Source of the DNA: Mesorhizobium loti
Lineage (GTDB): Bacteria > Pseudomonadota > Alphaproteobacteria > Rhizobiales > Rhizobiaceae
Assembly: GCF_002858745.1 (NCBI RefSeq)
Contig: NZ_PJRO01000009.1
Location: 62,001-126,000, forward strand
Length of the DNA stretch: 64,000 nt
Reading direction: 5' to 3'
Shown here: piece by piece, positions 26,907-35,243 of the stretch
Numbering within the stretch: the stretch's first letter is position 1
Layout: every line of letters starts with the position of its first letter
The notes under the pieces: generated by a model
Database searches by the model: none
Seen by the model: the letters and a program-made list of their open reading frames with translations, nothing else
What the model was told of the DNA's origin: nothing
Position numbers and translations under genes: made by a program

Positions 26907-27287
26907 ATGACGGTTCTGTTGGAAACGCGGGTAACCGCAGTTGGACCCGAAGTGGCGGATCTCGCCGAGGGCGGTGTGGTCATCCTGTTCGCGGATGGCT
27001 CGCCGCCGGAGCTCGCCGAGGTTTCGGTGATGCACAAGGCCGTACAGGGCCCCAGCGACGGCGCGCCGCAGGTCGGCGCGTCGATCGCCATCGGCGCGGT
27101 GTCGGCAACGATCACCGCAATCGGCTCCAGCGCGTGGAGCAAGGTGCGCGAGATCGGCCATGTCGTCATCTCGTTCAACGGGGCGACGGAAGCGGAGCGG
27201 CCGGGAGAAATCTGCGCCAGCGTCGTCGACGCCGGTGACCTCGTCCAAGCCCTCCGGCAGGACGCGCTGATCACCATCGCTGCCTGA
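26907..27287 (+). CDS. srlB: PTS glucitol/sorbitol transporter subunit IIA
   Basis: 126-residue IIA(Gut) domain protein, close to E. coli SrlB (123 residues). It starts MTVLLETRVTAVGPEVADLAEGG and holds the probable phospho-accepting His in EVSVMHKAVQGP and the conserved VREIGHVVISFNGATEAERPG. It receives phosphate from HPr and passes it to IIB. An AAGGAG site precedes the ATG. It is followed by a terminator-like hairpin and then by the HPr-EI fusion gene. Confidence 0.9.
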   Translation: MTVLLETRVTAVGPEVADLAEGGVVILFADGSPPELAEVSVMHKAVQGPSDGAPQVGASIAIGAVSATITAIGSSAWSKVREIGHVVISFNGATEAERPGEICASVVDAGDLVQALRQDALITIAA

Positions 27288-27294
27288 AATCCTT

Positions 27295-27334
27295 GGCGCC
27301 GCGGCCTCGCGCAGGTCGTGGCGCCTTTTCTTTT
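27295..27334 (+). terminator. Probable rho-independent terminator after the IIA gene
   Basis: GGCGCC (27,295-27,300) pairs with GGCGCC (27,320-27,325), extended by GCGGCC/GGTCGT with wobble pairs, and is followed at once by TTTTCTTTT. It lies 8 bases after the IIA stop. It may separate or attenuate expression of the HPr-EI gene, 60 bases further on. Confidence 0.6.
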
Positions 27335-27396
27335 CAATTGCGCCCCTTCCGGGTTGGAGCCATTCCAGGGCCGGAATATCTGATAGGATTGCCCGT

Positions 27397-29373
27397 ATGG
27401 AACGCTCGACCATCGTCAGAGTGCATGAAGGTTTGCACGCCCGCCCCGCGACCCGCTTCGTGCGGCTTGCCAAGAGCTTCGAGTCCGAAGTCGAGATCGT
27501 GAAAGCAGGCAAGGCGGTGAGTGCGAAGAGCTCGGTCAAGCTGATGCTTCTGGGCGTCAAGGAGAACCAGGAAGTCACCGTGCGCGCCAATGGCGCCGAT
27601 GCGGCCGAGGCCGTCGAGGCGCTGATCGGCTATCTGGAGAATCCGCGCGCCGGGCTTGAAGAAGACGATGCTGCCGGCGAGCAGAAAGAGCTCAACGGCG
27701 CGACCGTCAAGCCGATCGCTGCGACCTCCACACCGGAGGCGATGCCGTCAGGCGGCCTGCGCGGTATTGCTGCCAGCGAAGGCGTTGCCGTCGGTCCGGC
27801 CTTCGCGCATTTCCCGCCGGAAATCCGCCCGCAGGCGCGGACATTGACCTCGGATGAAGCCGAGGCCGAGATCGTGCGTTTCGGCCACGCGGTGGCTGCC
27901 GTACAGGCGCGCATGGAGAAGGCGCTGGCGAGCGAAAGCCTGGCCGGCGGCGATCGTGGCATCGTCGCTGCCCTGCGCGATCTCGCTGCTGACGACACGC
28001 TGATCGGCGACGCCGAGGCCATGATCCGCGCCGGCACCGATGCCGTTGCCGCCGTCATCGCTACTGCTGCCAGGCTTGCCGCCGAGTTCGGTTCGGTCGA
28101 GGACCCTTACCTCAACGCCCGCGCCGACGACGTCCAGGCAGTCGGCCGCCAGATCTGTCTCGCTTTGCTCGGTCAGGATGATGTCAGCCTCGAGGATATT
28201 CCGCAGGGCGCCATCCTGATCGCCGACGACATCGGTGCCTGGGATCTGTCGCGCGCGCCGTTGAAGCGCATCGGCGGCATCGTCTGCGGCCATGGCGGCG
28301 CCACCTCGCACATCGCCATCATTGCCCGCTCGCACGGCGTTCCGGCGGTGCTCGGCCTTGGCGCCCGCGTGATGGAGTTGCGCGATGCAAAAGAAATCGC
28401 TCTTGATGGCAACAGCGGCCTGGTCGTCGTCGACCCTGCGGCAAGTCTGAAGGCCGACTATCTCAGCCGCATCGCGGATGCCGCCAGGGAGCGTGACGCG
28501 CTCGACGTGTTCAAGGATGTGACACCGAAGCGGGCCGACGGCACCATCATCGAGGTGGCTGCCAATATCGGTTCGCTGGAAGAGATCGAGGCCGCGCAGG
28601 CGGCGGGTGCCATGGGCGTCGGCCTGTTCCGTACCGAACTTCTCTTCATGCGTCACATGCACCTGCCTTCGGAAGACATGCAGGCTGAAACCTATGCGGC
28701 ACTGGCGCGCGCTTTCGCGCCTTACCCGGTCATCGTGCGCACGCTCGATATCGGTGGCGACAAGCCGGTGGCCGGCATCGAATTCCCAGAAGAAGAAAAC
28801 CCGTTCCTCGGCTGGCGCGGCATTCGCATGTGCCTGGACCGGCCGGACATCTTCAAGCCGCAGCTCAAGGCGCTGCTGCGTGCCGCCGTGTACGGCAACG
28901 TCAAGGTGATGTTGCCGATGGTGTCGGACCTGACGGAAGTGCGGCGGGCCAAGGTGCTGATCGACGAATGCGCCGGCGAACTGCAGCGTGATGGCGTGCC
29001 ATTCGCGCATTTCCAGCTCGGCGTGATGATCGAAACGCCGGCGGCCGTGCTGATCGCCCCAATGCTGGCGAAGGAGGTATCCTTCTTTTCGATCGGCACC
29101 AACGACCTCACCCAATATGTCATGGCCGCCGACCGTCTCAATCCGACGGTGGCTGCGTTGAACGACGTCGCCAATCCGGCAGTGATGGCGGCGATCGAGA
29201 TGACGGCGAAGGCCGGCGTCGAAGCGGGGATCATGGTCGGCATGTGCGGCGAGGCTGCCGCTCGTCCGGATCTCATTCCGGAATTCCTGCGCATGGGGCT
29301 GACCGAACTGTCGATGAGCCCGGCCTCGATCTCGCGCGCCAAGAAGCGCATCGTCGAGCTGTCGAAGGGCTGA
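27397..29373 (+). CDS. HPr-enzyme I fusion protein of the sugar PTS
   Basis: 658-residue fusion of the two general PTS proteins. Residues about 1-85 are HPr, with the phospho-His14 in VHEGLHARPATRF and the regulatory-Ser region AKSSVKLMLLGVKEN. After a 40-residue linker, enzyme I begins at GLRGIAASEGVAVGPAF. Its phospho-His lies in CGHGGATSHIAIIARS, and the PEP site in GVGLFRTELLFM, TLDIGGDKPV and SIGTNDLTQYVMAADR. No GAF domain is present, so it is not PtsP of the nitrogen PTS. It would phosphorylate the IIA encoded upstream. This makes the locus a self-sufficient sugar PTS. Confidence 0.93.
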   Translation: MERSTIVRVHEGLHARPATRFVRLAKSFESEVEIVKAGKAVSAKSSVKLMLLGVKENQEVTVRANGADAAEAVEALIGYLENPRAGLEEDDAAGEQKELNGATVKPIAATSTPEAMPSGGLRGIAASEGVAVGPAFAHFPPEIRPQARTLTSDEAEAEIVRFGHAVAAVQARMEKALASESLAGGDRGIVAALRDLAADDTLIGDAEAMIRAGTDAVAAVIATAARLAAEFGSVEDPYLNARADDVQAVGRQICLALLGQDDVSLEDIPQGAILIADDIGAWDLSRAPLKRIGGIVCGHGGATSHIAIIARSHGVPAVLGLGARVMELRDAKEIALDGNSGLVVVDPAASLKADYLSRIADAARERDALDVFKDVTPKRADGTIIEVAANIGSLEEIEAAQAAGAMGVGLFRTELLFMRHMHLPSEDMQAETYAALARAFAPYPVIVRTLDIGGDKPVAGIEFPEEENPFLGWRGIRMCLDRPDIFKPQLKALLRAAVYGNVKVMLPMVSDLTEVRRAKVLIDECAGELQRDGVPFAHFQLGVMIETPAAVLIAPMLAKEVSFFSIGTNDLTQYVMAADRLNPTVAALNDVANPAVMAAIEMTAKAGVEAGIMVGMCGEAAARPDLIPEFLRMGLTELSMSPASISRAKKRIVELSKG

Positions 29374-29385
29374 TCGAGCCCTTGT

Positions 29386-30204
29386 TTAAGGCAGATGTGC
29401 GAGCAGCGTGGCGAACACCGTCGTCAGCTCATCCAGCGGGTCATTGCCGTTGCAGGCCGCCAGAATACGGTCGGACCTGGCGTCGGTGGCCAGCAATGCG
29501 ATCTCAAGCAGGTCGGGTTCGGGTTTCGCGCTGGTGTCGACGCTGGCAAGCCCGACCGCCAGTGCAACGGGCGCCAGGCAGGAGATCGCAAAGGTGCGGC
29601 CCGGACCGACAGCGGCTGTCGGCGCTTCGCCTTGCCGCAACGGGTCATGATTGAGAAACTCCACCAGAAGTGCTGCGCTCAACGCTGCAACCAGGGCGAC
29701 TCGTCCGGCCCAGTCGTCTTCGCGGGCGAGCCGGGCGAGAAGCTCTGCATGTTGCCGCACGATCGCCGCGTGCACAGCGGTGAAATTCGCCTCGCGCACC
29801 CGGGCGCCGTCAGTCTTCTTTTCCGCGAGCACGGCCTTGGCCAGTGCATACATGTCGCGCCGGAAGGCGCGTTCGCCGGCAAGTGCTGTCTCGCCGGCCG
29901 CGAAATAGATGCCGAGTGGTTTCGGCGCCAGCCCGTTCATGCGGCCGGTGCGTTCGCGTGGCACCAGCGTTTCGGCCATCGACATCATGTCGTCGAAGGC
30001 ACTTGCCGCATGGCCGAGCAACCCCTCGATTTCGCGGATCGGAAAGGCTAGGCGTGTGGCTTCTTCGCCTTGCCGCGCCTGCTGGACAGGATTGTCGTGC
30101 CGGTGCCGGCGGATGACGTGGCGTACGTCGCGCAGCCGGTCCTTCAGATTGACGCGGACTTCTTCGGAGATTTCACGCAGCATTGTCTGCTTTCTGCTTC
30201 GCAT
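29386..30204 (-). CDS. Hypothetical protein next to the PTS operon
   Basis: 272-residue protein without recognisable family. The N-terminal half looks charged and helical (RDVRHVIRRHRHDNPVQQA); the C-terminal half has an Ala/Leu-rich stretch (VALVAALSAALLVEFLN). No signal peptide is evident. It converges on the HPr-EI gene with a 12-base gap. An internal ATG at 30,183 is an alternative start; neither start has a strong ribosome site. A 100-base palindromic repeat lies directly upstream of the first ATG. Function unknown. Confidence 0.65.
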   Translation of the reverse strand: MRSRKQTMLREISEEVRVNLKDRLRDVRHVIRRHRHDNPVQQARQGEEATRLAFPIREIEGLLGHAASAFDDMMSMAETLVPRERTGRMNGLAPKPLGIYFAAGETALAGERAFRRDMYALAKAVLAEKKTDGARVREANFTAVHAAIVRQHAELLARLAREDDWAGRVALVAALSAALLVEFLNHDPLRQGEAPTAAVGPGRTFAISCLAPVALAVGLASVDTSAKPEPDLLEIALLATDARSDRILAACNGNDPLDELTTVFATLLAHLP

Positions 30205-30205
30205 T

Positions 30206-30307
30206 GGAGCGCCGAGCGTCCATTCGGATGCACAAAGGACGTTCTAACACTTTAAACCTGCGCACCGCACTTTTCCGAAATCGAACCGAGTTTTCGGGCT
30301 GATACTC
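30206..30307 (-). repeat. RIME-like repeat, family B, copy 1 (inverted)
   Basis: About 100 bases whose reverse complement matches 53,171-53,270, including CGTCCTTTG, CATCCGAATGGACGC and CCGAAAA arms. It fills most of the gap between the unknown gene at 29,386 and the SorC gene at 30,435. Confidence 0.8.
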
Positions 30308-30434
30308 CAGCCGGTATAGGCGGCATGGCCGTGCCAGCCAATTGTTTATATCGTGCAGGACCGGTCAAAAGGCGATAGTGGCCATATGACGAATCGGGGA
30401 ACGGTTCGATCGCAGTGCTTACGGGAGGGATGCA

Positions 30435-31457
30435 GTGGCAAGAAAGCCGCAGCGGCAGGTGGGGACGGCGGAAGGCGGAACCGGTGAGAACGGAGCGGTG
30501 GCGGCCGAAAGCAAGGCGGATCGCCTGCGGGTCCGCGCCGCATGGATGTATTTCATCGAGCAGATGACCCAGAACGAGATCGCCGACGTTCTTGGCGTCG
30601 GACGTGTCACCGTCGTGCGCATGCTGGCGGAAGCGCGCGCCCGCAACGAGGTCAAGATCGCCATCGAAAGCGAGTTGTCCGAGATCGTGCGGCTGGAGCG
30701 GGCACTGGAAAGGACCTTCGGTCTGGAACAGGCGCTTGTCGCCCCGCTCTCCAGTGCGGATTCGGACCCCATCCCCGGCATTGCCGCCAAGACAGGTGCC
30801 TACCTCTCGGAAGCCATGCGTTCGGGCATGCGCGTCGGCGTCGGTTGGGGCCGCACGTTGTTCTCGACCTTGCCTTTCATCGGTGCCAAGTCGCTGAGCG
30901 ATTTCAAGGTCATCTCCCTGCTTGGCGGTGTCGGTGTGGCACGCCGTTACAATCCGGCCGAATTCGCCTGGCGTTTCGCGCAGGTCTTCCAGGGCGACGG
31001 CTATCTCATCCCGGCGCCGGCGGTGGTCGACAGCGTCGAAACCAAGGTGGCGCTGGTGGAGCGCTGCGGGTTGGAAGAAATCTTCGAAATGGCCGATGCA
31101 CTGGATGCGGTGCTGCTGTCGATCGGCGGCATCGCCTCGGCCACCACCTTCTACCGCGGCGGCTTCCTCAAGGAAGCGGACCGGGAGGCACTCGTTGCGC
31201 GCGGTGCGGTCGGCGATCTCCTGTTCCATTTCTTCGATCGCAACGGCGATCTCGTCGACCATCCGGTGAACGATCGTGTCATGTCGGTCGAGGTCGACCG
31301 GTTGCGCCGGGCGCCGCTGCGCATCCTCACTTCGGGCGGACAGGAGAAGATCGAGGCGCTGCTCGGCGCCATGCATCTCGTCAAGCCGACCGTGCTGATC
31401 ACCGACGAGGAGAGCGCACGCCGCATGCTGGAAGCACAGAGCGGCGCGCCGGGCTGA
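30435..31457 (+). CDS. SorC-family sugar-binding transcriptional regulator
   Basis: 340-residue SorC/DeoR-type regulator. A helix-turn-helix lies near residues 43-66 (MTQNEIADVLGVGRVTVVRMLAEA), preceded by a polar 25-residue N-terminal tail. The effector domain shows GMRVGVGWGRTLFSTLPF, ADALDAVLLSIGGIASATTFYRGG and GAVGDLLFHFFDRNGDLVDHPVN, typical of sugar-phosphate sensing. SorC-type regulators control sorbose and sorbitol PTS operons elsewhere, so this is the natural candidate to control the glucitol-type PTS 1-6 kb upstream. It is distinct from the SorC gene at 11,462. An GGGAGGGATGCA stretch supplies the ribosome site. Confidence 0.88.
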   Translation: MARKPQRQVGTAEGGTGENGAVAAESKADRLRVRAAWMYFIEQMTQNEIADVLGVGRVTVVRMLAEARARNEVKIAIESELSEIVRLERALERTFGLEQALVAPLSSADSDPIPGIAAKTGAYLSEAMRSGMRVGVGWGRTLFSTLPFIGAKSLSDFKVISLLGGVGVARRYNPAEFAWRFAQVFQGDGYLIPAPAVVDSVETKVALVERCGLEEIFEMADALDAVLLSIGGIASATTFYRGGFLKEADREALVARGAVGDLLFHFFDRNGDLVDHPVNDRVMSVEVDRLRRAPLRILTSGGQEKIEALLGAMHLVKPTVLITDEESARRMLEAQSGAPG

Positions 31458-31470
31458 CCAGTCGGAAATC

Positions 31471-32466
31471 TCAGATGTTCGGGATTTCGAAGGCGTCCTC
31501 GCCGCGGAAATGGCTTGGCGGTGCGCCGATCACCCGTTTGAAGGCGCGGCTGAAGGCGGCTTCGGATTCATAGCCCAGCCGGTTGGCGACGACCGCGATC
31601 TTCAGCCGGTCCTGCGTCAGCCATTGCCTGGCCTGGTGCATGCGCACCTGTGTCACGTATTTCGCCGGCGTTTCACCTACGGTCGAGGCGAAGCGTTCGG
31701 CAAAGCCAGAGCGCGAGGCGCCCATGGTGCGCGCCAGCGTCTCGACGCTCCAGTCGCGGTTCGGTTCGAGATGGATTGCCGCCAGCACCTTGCCGAGCTC
31801 ACGGTCGCGTACCGCCGCGATCCAGCCCTTGGAATCGCCGCAGCCGCGCTCGACCCACGAGCGGATGATCGAGGCGGCCAGCACATCCGCCAAGCGCGCC
31901 ACGATGCCACCTGAGCCGACACGCTCCATATTGATCTCGCGCGCCATTGCTTCCAGCAGATGCGGAATGCTTGGCTCGTATTCTTCCAGGCCATGCGTGC
32001 GCATCACATCCGGCATCATGCCGAGCAGCGGGTGCAGGCTGTCGAGGTTGAAATACATGGTGCCGCAGAACAGCAGCGTGCCCGGCACGCAGCTTGCCGT
32101 CTCTGTCTCCGTCCTCATGCAATAGACGTTCTTGCAGATTTCGGTGACTTCGTAGCCCTTGAACTGTGTGGTTGGCACCTCGGGCGAACTTGCCAGTGCG
32201 TGCGGTGCGCCGCGCGGCACCAGCACGGCATCGCCCGCCTTCATCTCGAACCAGTCGCCATTGGGCATGCGCATCCAGCAGGCCTTCTGGCCGACGAAAT
32301 AGAAGCGGGCGGCATCCTGCGCCGGGAACTCCAGTCCCCACGGTTCCTTCATCTCGCAGCGGCCATACTGCACGCCGTCGAGGCGCAGGCCGCGCAGGAT
32401 GTCGGTCAGCGGGTCGCCAGTCGGAGACACCGATGGCGTGGAATTTTTGGACGAACGATCAAGCAT
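31471..32466 (-). CDS. AraC-family transcriptional regulator with cupin-type N-terminal domain
   Basis: 331-residue AraC regulator. The N-terminal domain is of the Cupin_6 type (FYFVGQKACWMRMPNGDWFEMKAGDAVLVPRGAPHALAS). The C-terminal domain has two helix-turn-helix units: WSVETLARTMGASRSGFAERFASTVGETPAKYV and LKIAVVANRLGYESEAAFSRAFKRVIGAPPSHFR. Regulators of this type usually control a divergent MFS efflux or oxidoreductase gene, which fits the MFS gene starting 75 bases away on the other strand. The ATG at 32,464-32,466 begins MLDRSSK; an upstream start would run through the divergent promoter. Confidence 0.9.
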   Translation of the reverse strand: MLDRSSKNSTPSVSPTGDPLTDILRGLRLDGVQYGRCEMKEPWGLEFPAQDAARFYFVGQKACWMRMPNGDWFEMKAGDAVLVPRGAPHALASSPEVPTTQFKGYEVTEICKNVYCMRTETETASCVPGTLLFCGTMYFNLDSLHPLLGMMPDVMRTHGLEEYEPSIPHLLEAMAREINMERVGSGGIVARLADVLAASIIRSWVERGCGDSKGWIAAVRDRELGKVLAAIHLEPNRDWSVETLARTMGASRSGFAERFASTVGETPAKYVTQVRMHQARQWLTQDRLKIAVVANRLGYESEAAFSRAFKRVIGAPPSHFRGEDAFEIPNI

Positions 32467-32540
32467 AATGGTGTTTCTAACATGGAAACTCCACACGGTC
32501 ATCTCCATTTGTTGCACTGCAACCAATTCGGAGACTGACT

Positions 32541-33752
32541 ATGACCGACCCCGCGACAGCGGCGCTGGACGCGCCCGTTTTGTCTTCAGCCGAGGAGCGG
32601 GCTGACCCGGCCTGGGGAGCCGTCGTTTCGCTGGCGCTCGGCGTTTTCGGCCTCGTCACCGCCGAATTCCTTCCGGCCAGTCTGCTTACCCCGATGGCGC
32701 ATGACCTCGGCATCACCGAAGGCGCCGCCGGTCAGGCGGTGACTGCTACCGCCATTGTCGGTGCCATCGCGGCGCCCACCATGGCGATCGTCACCCGCCG
32801 TCTCGATCGCAAGATCCTGATGTGGGTCCTGACCTTCCTGCTCATCATTTCCAGCCTGATCGCGGCCTTTGCGTCTTCGCTTGGCATGCTGTTGGTGGCG
32901 CGCGTCGTGCTTGGTGTGGCACTTGGCGGCTTCTGGGCGATGTCGGGCGCCATGACCATGCGCCTAGTGCCAGTACGGCTGCTGCCGAGGGCCATGTCGA
33001 TCATCCTGGGCGGCGTGTCGGTAGCAACTGTGTGTGCGGCACCTGTCGGCGCCTATGTCGGTGATATCTGGGGCTGGCGCACCGCCTTCCTGATCGCGGC
33101 CATCGTTGGTGCGGTCACGCTTCTGGCGCAGGTCGCCACTCTCCCCAGCCTGCCGCCTTCCGGCATTGCCAGCCTGCGCACGCTGGTGGATGTCGCCAAG
33201 CGCCCAGCCATCCAGGTCGGCCTGCTGTTTATCCTTTTCATCGCATCGGGCCATTTCGCAGGCTTCACCTATGTTCGCGCCTTCCTGGAGCAGGTTCCGG
33301 TCCTGGATGTCGAAAACATTTCCTTGGTGCTGCTTGCCTTTGGTATCGGCGGTTTCATCGGCAATCTGGTCGGTGGCTTCGTGGTGGAGCGCAGCCTGAA
33401 GCTCGCCGCCGGCCTGTCGCCGCTGCTGATCGCGATCTCGACCCTGGCTTTGCTTGTCTTTGGCGCCTCGCCGCTGATGTCGGCCATTGCCGTCACGGCC
33501 TGGGGTTTCGCCTTCGGCGCCATCCCGGTTTCGGTGCAGACCTGGATGTTGCGCGCCGCTCCCGACCAGGCTGAGAGCGCCGGCGGCCTCATGGTCACCG
33601 CCTTCCAGGTGGCAATTGCAGCGGGTGCCATCGTTGGCGGGCTGCTGGTCGACAATGCAGGTGTTGCGACCGCCTTCGCTTATGCCGGCATTGCCACGCT
33701 GCTGGCGGCAGTGACGGCCTTTGTGCTCGGGCCGAAAACCGAAAAGGGTTGA
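32541..33752 (+). CDS. MFS transporter, DHA1 (NepI/AraJ-like) drug or metabolite exporter
   Basis: 403-residue 12-helix major facilitator protein. The motif MAIVTRRLDRKILMWVLTFL between helices 2 and 3 and LVARVVLGVALGGFWAMSGAMTMRLVP in helix 4 to loop 4-5 match the DHA1 purine-ribonucleoside or sugar exporter branch (NepI, AraJ). It should export a small molecule by proton antiport. A GGAGA site precedes the ATG. It is divergent from the AraC gene that probably controls it, and converges on tonB with a shared hairpin. Substrate unknown. Confidence 0.88.
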   Translation: MTDPATAALDAPVLSSAEERADPAWGAVVSLALGVFGLVTAEFLPASLLTPMAHDLGITEGAAGQAVTATAIVGAIAAPTMAIVTRRLDRKILMWVLTFLLIISSLIAAFASSLGMLLVARVVLGVALGGFWAMSGAMTMRLVPVRLLPRAMSIILGGVSVATVCAAPVGAYVGDIWGWRTAFLIAAIVGAVTLLAQVATLPSLPPSGIASLRTLVDVAKRPAIQVGLLFILFIASGHFAGFTYVRAFLEQVPVLDVENISLVLLAFGIGGFIGNLVGGFVVERSLKLAAGLSPLLIAISTLALLVFGASPLMSAIAVTAWGFAFGAIPVSVQTWMLRAAPDQAESAGGLMVTAFQVAIAAGAIVGGLLVDNAGVATAFAYAGIATLLAAVTAFVLGPKTEKG

Positions 33753-33796
33753 GAGCCGGAGCGGTCCCAGCCGTTATGTTGTAGATGGCACCCACA

Positions 33797-33826
33797 ATAA
33801 AACGGCGCGGGCTTATGTCCGCGCCG
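33797..33826 (-). terminator. Rho-independent terminator of exbBD-tonB
   Basis: On the minus strand an 8-base stem CGGCGCGG/CCGCGCCG with an 8-base loop is followed by TTTTATTG. It lies 32 bases after the tonB stop and between two convergent genes. On the plus strand the tail is CTTCAACTTG, so it is mainly active for tonB. Confidence 0.7.
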
Positions 33827-33857
33827 CTTCAACTTGTGCGGGAGAATGCTCGATTTA

Positions 33858-34787
33858 TCAGCGTGTGGAACCGACCGGAACAGTCAGGAACATCGCCGTG
33901 ACGGTTGATGGTGGCGCGGGGATCGGTGACGCCCGGCGCACCATTGATACCGCCGCGTCGTCGAGGCTTTTGTCGCCTGATGACCGCGCAAGCGCGACCG
34001 ACAGGATTGACCCTCCGGAATTGAAGGTAAACCGGATCAAGGCGTCACCGCCTCCACGTCGTCCGGCGGTTATCGAGCGCCTGTAGCGCATGAGGTGCGC
34101 GCCTACGCGCGACTTCCACTGCGCGGGCGACACTGAACTGCCGGCGCTGCCGCTGCTCCCGCCAGCCACTTGGGTGTTGGCACCGGTCCTGGCCGCTTTC
34201 TGCTGGGCAATCGAATTGGCCACAGACTTCTTTTCGACCTTTTCCGGCTTCTCGGCCTTCGCCTCCTTGACCGGCTCTGGCTTCTTTTTTTCGACCGGTC
34301 TCTTCTCGCGTGCCGGCTTGACGGCAGGCTTCGGCTTTTCGATTTCAGGTCTCGGCTCTGGAATGGCCATCGCCACTTCCGGCAAGGGTGCTTCGACGAG
34401 GTCTGGCACAACTTCTTCAGCGACTTCAGGCTTTGCCGCCTCCGCCGTTGGCTCTGGTTCCGTTACCTCTTCAATGGGCTTTTCGACCTCCTGCTCGACA
34501 GGCTTGATCTCCTCCTTGACCTCTTGTGGGGTCTCGGCGGCTTCGCTGTCGACAGGATCTGCGGTGTCGAGCGGCACCGTATCGGCGTTCACTGCCATCG
34601 GCGGCAGCTCGAGCATGACGGCGGGCGGTGTGGCCGGGGGCAGCGCAGCCTCCGGCGCTCCACTGCCCAGATACCAGCCGCCGCCGGCATGGAGCGACAC
34701 AACAATGAGTGCGGCGCTGGACCATAACGCCAGCTCGCGGCGGTTTATGCCGCCGAAAAGGCCGCCATGTGCCGCGGCCGCTGTCAC
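33858..34787 (-). CDS. tonB: TonB family energy transducer
   Basis: 309-residue TonB. One N-terminal membrane anchor (ELALWSSAALIVVSLHAGGGWYLG) is followed by a long periplasm-spanning Pro/Glu/Lys-rich region (about residues 80-190) and a C-terminal TonB domain (PAQWKSRVGAHLMRYRRSITAGRRGGGDALIRF, then SSGDKSLDDAAVSMVRRASPIPAPP). It transmits the proton-motive force from ExbBD to outer-membrane siderophore or heme receptors. It starts with GTG overlapping the exbD stop (GTGA). No TonB-dependent receptor lies in the window. Confidence 0.92.
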   Translation of the reverse strand: MTAAAAHGGLFGGINRRELALWSSAALIVVSLHAGGGWYLGSGAPEAALPPATPPAVMLELPPMAVNADTVPLDTADPVDSEAAETPQEVKEEIKPVEQEVEKPIEEVTEPEPTAEAAKPEVAEEVVPDLVEAPLPEVAMAIPEPRPEIEKPKPAVKPAREKRPVEKKKPEPVKEAKAEKPEKVEKKSVANSIAQQKAARTGANTQVAGGSSGSAGSSVSPAQWKSRVGAHLMRYRRSITAGRRGGGDALIRFTFNSGGSILSVALARSSGDKSLDDAAVSMVRRASPIPAPPSTVTAMFLTVPVGSTR

Positions 34788-35233
34788 TGCGCAGCCCCCG
34801 GCGCCGTCGTTGGAACTGTTTCCAGCCCGACCAGTGCCACCTTGAGGTAGCCAGCGCCACGCATCAGGTTCATCACCTCCATCAACTCGCCATAAGCGAC
34901 GCCGCGGTCGGCGCGCAGGAAGATGCGTTTCTGCTTGTCACCCTTGGCGATCGTATCCAGTTGCTGTTGGAAGGCCGGCCGATCCACGGTCTGCTGGCCG
35001 ATCGCCAGGCTGAGGTCGTCCTTCAACGTGACATAGAGCGGCTCTTCCGGCCTTGGCGCGGGCGTTGCCGTTGAAGCGGGCAGGTCGACATTGATGTCGA
35101 CCGTCGCCAACGGTGCGGCAACCATGAAGATGATGAGCAGGACCAGCATGACGTCGATGAACGGCGTCACGTTGATCTCATGGTTCTCCTGGAGGTCGTC
35201 GTCGTCGAACGATTGCTTGATGCCGCCGGCCAT
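34784..35233 (-). CDS. exbD: Biopolymer transport protein ExbD
   Basis: 149-residue ExbD. The single membrane segment with the essential Asp is EINVTPFIDVMLVLLIIFMVAAPL (Asp in FIDVM), followed by the periplasmic domain with VDINVDLPAS and KQKRIFLRADRGVAYGELMEVMNLMRGAG. It forms the ExbB5D2 proton channel that powers TonB. Ten bases separate it from exbB and it overlaps tonB by four. Confidence 0.95.
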   Translation of the reverse strand: MAGGIKQSFDDDDLQENHEINVTPFIDVMLVLLIIFMVAAPLATVDINVDLPASTATPAPRPEEPLYVTLKDDLSLAIGQQTVDRPAFQQQLDTIAKGDKQKRIFLRADRGVAYGELMEVMNLMRGAGYLKVALVGLETVPTTAPGAAQ

Positions 35234-35243
35234 CGCGCTTCTC

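Noticed and set aside
27748..29115. 455-codon open frame antisense to the HPr-EI gene
   Set aside because: Fully covered by a confirmed PTS enzyme I; no motifs in the antisense translation.
27397..29373. PtsP (nitrogen PTS enzyme I)
   Set aside because: PtsP starts with a GAF domain; this protein starts with HPr and follows sugar-specific EII genes.
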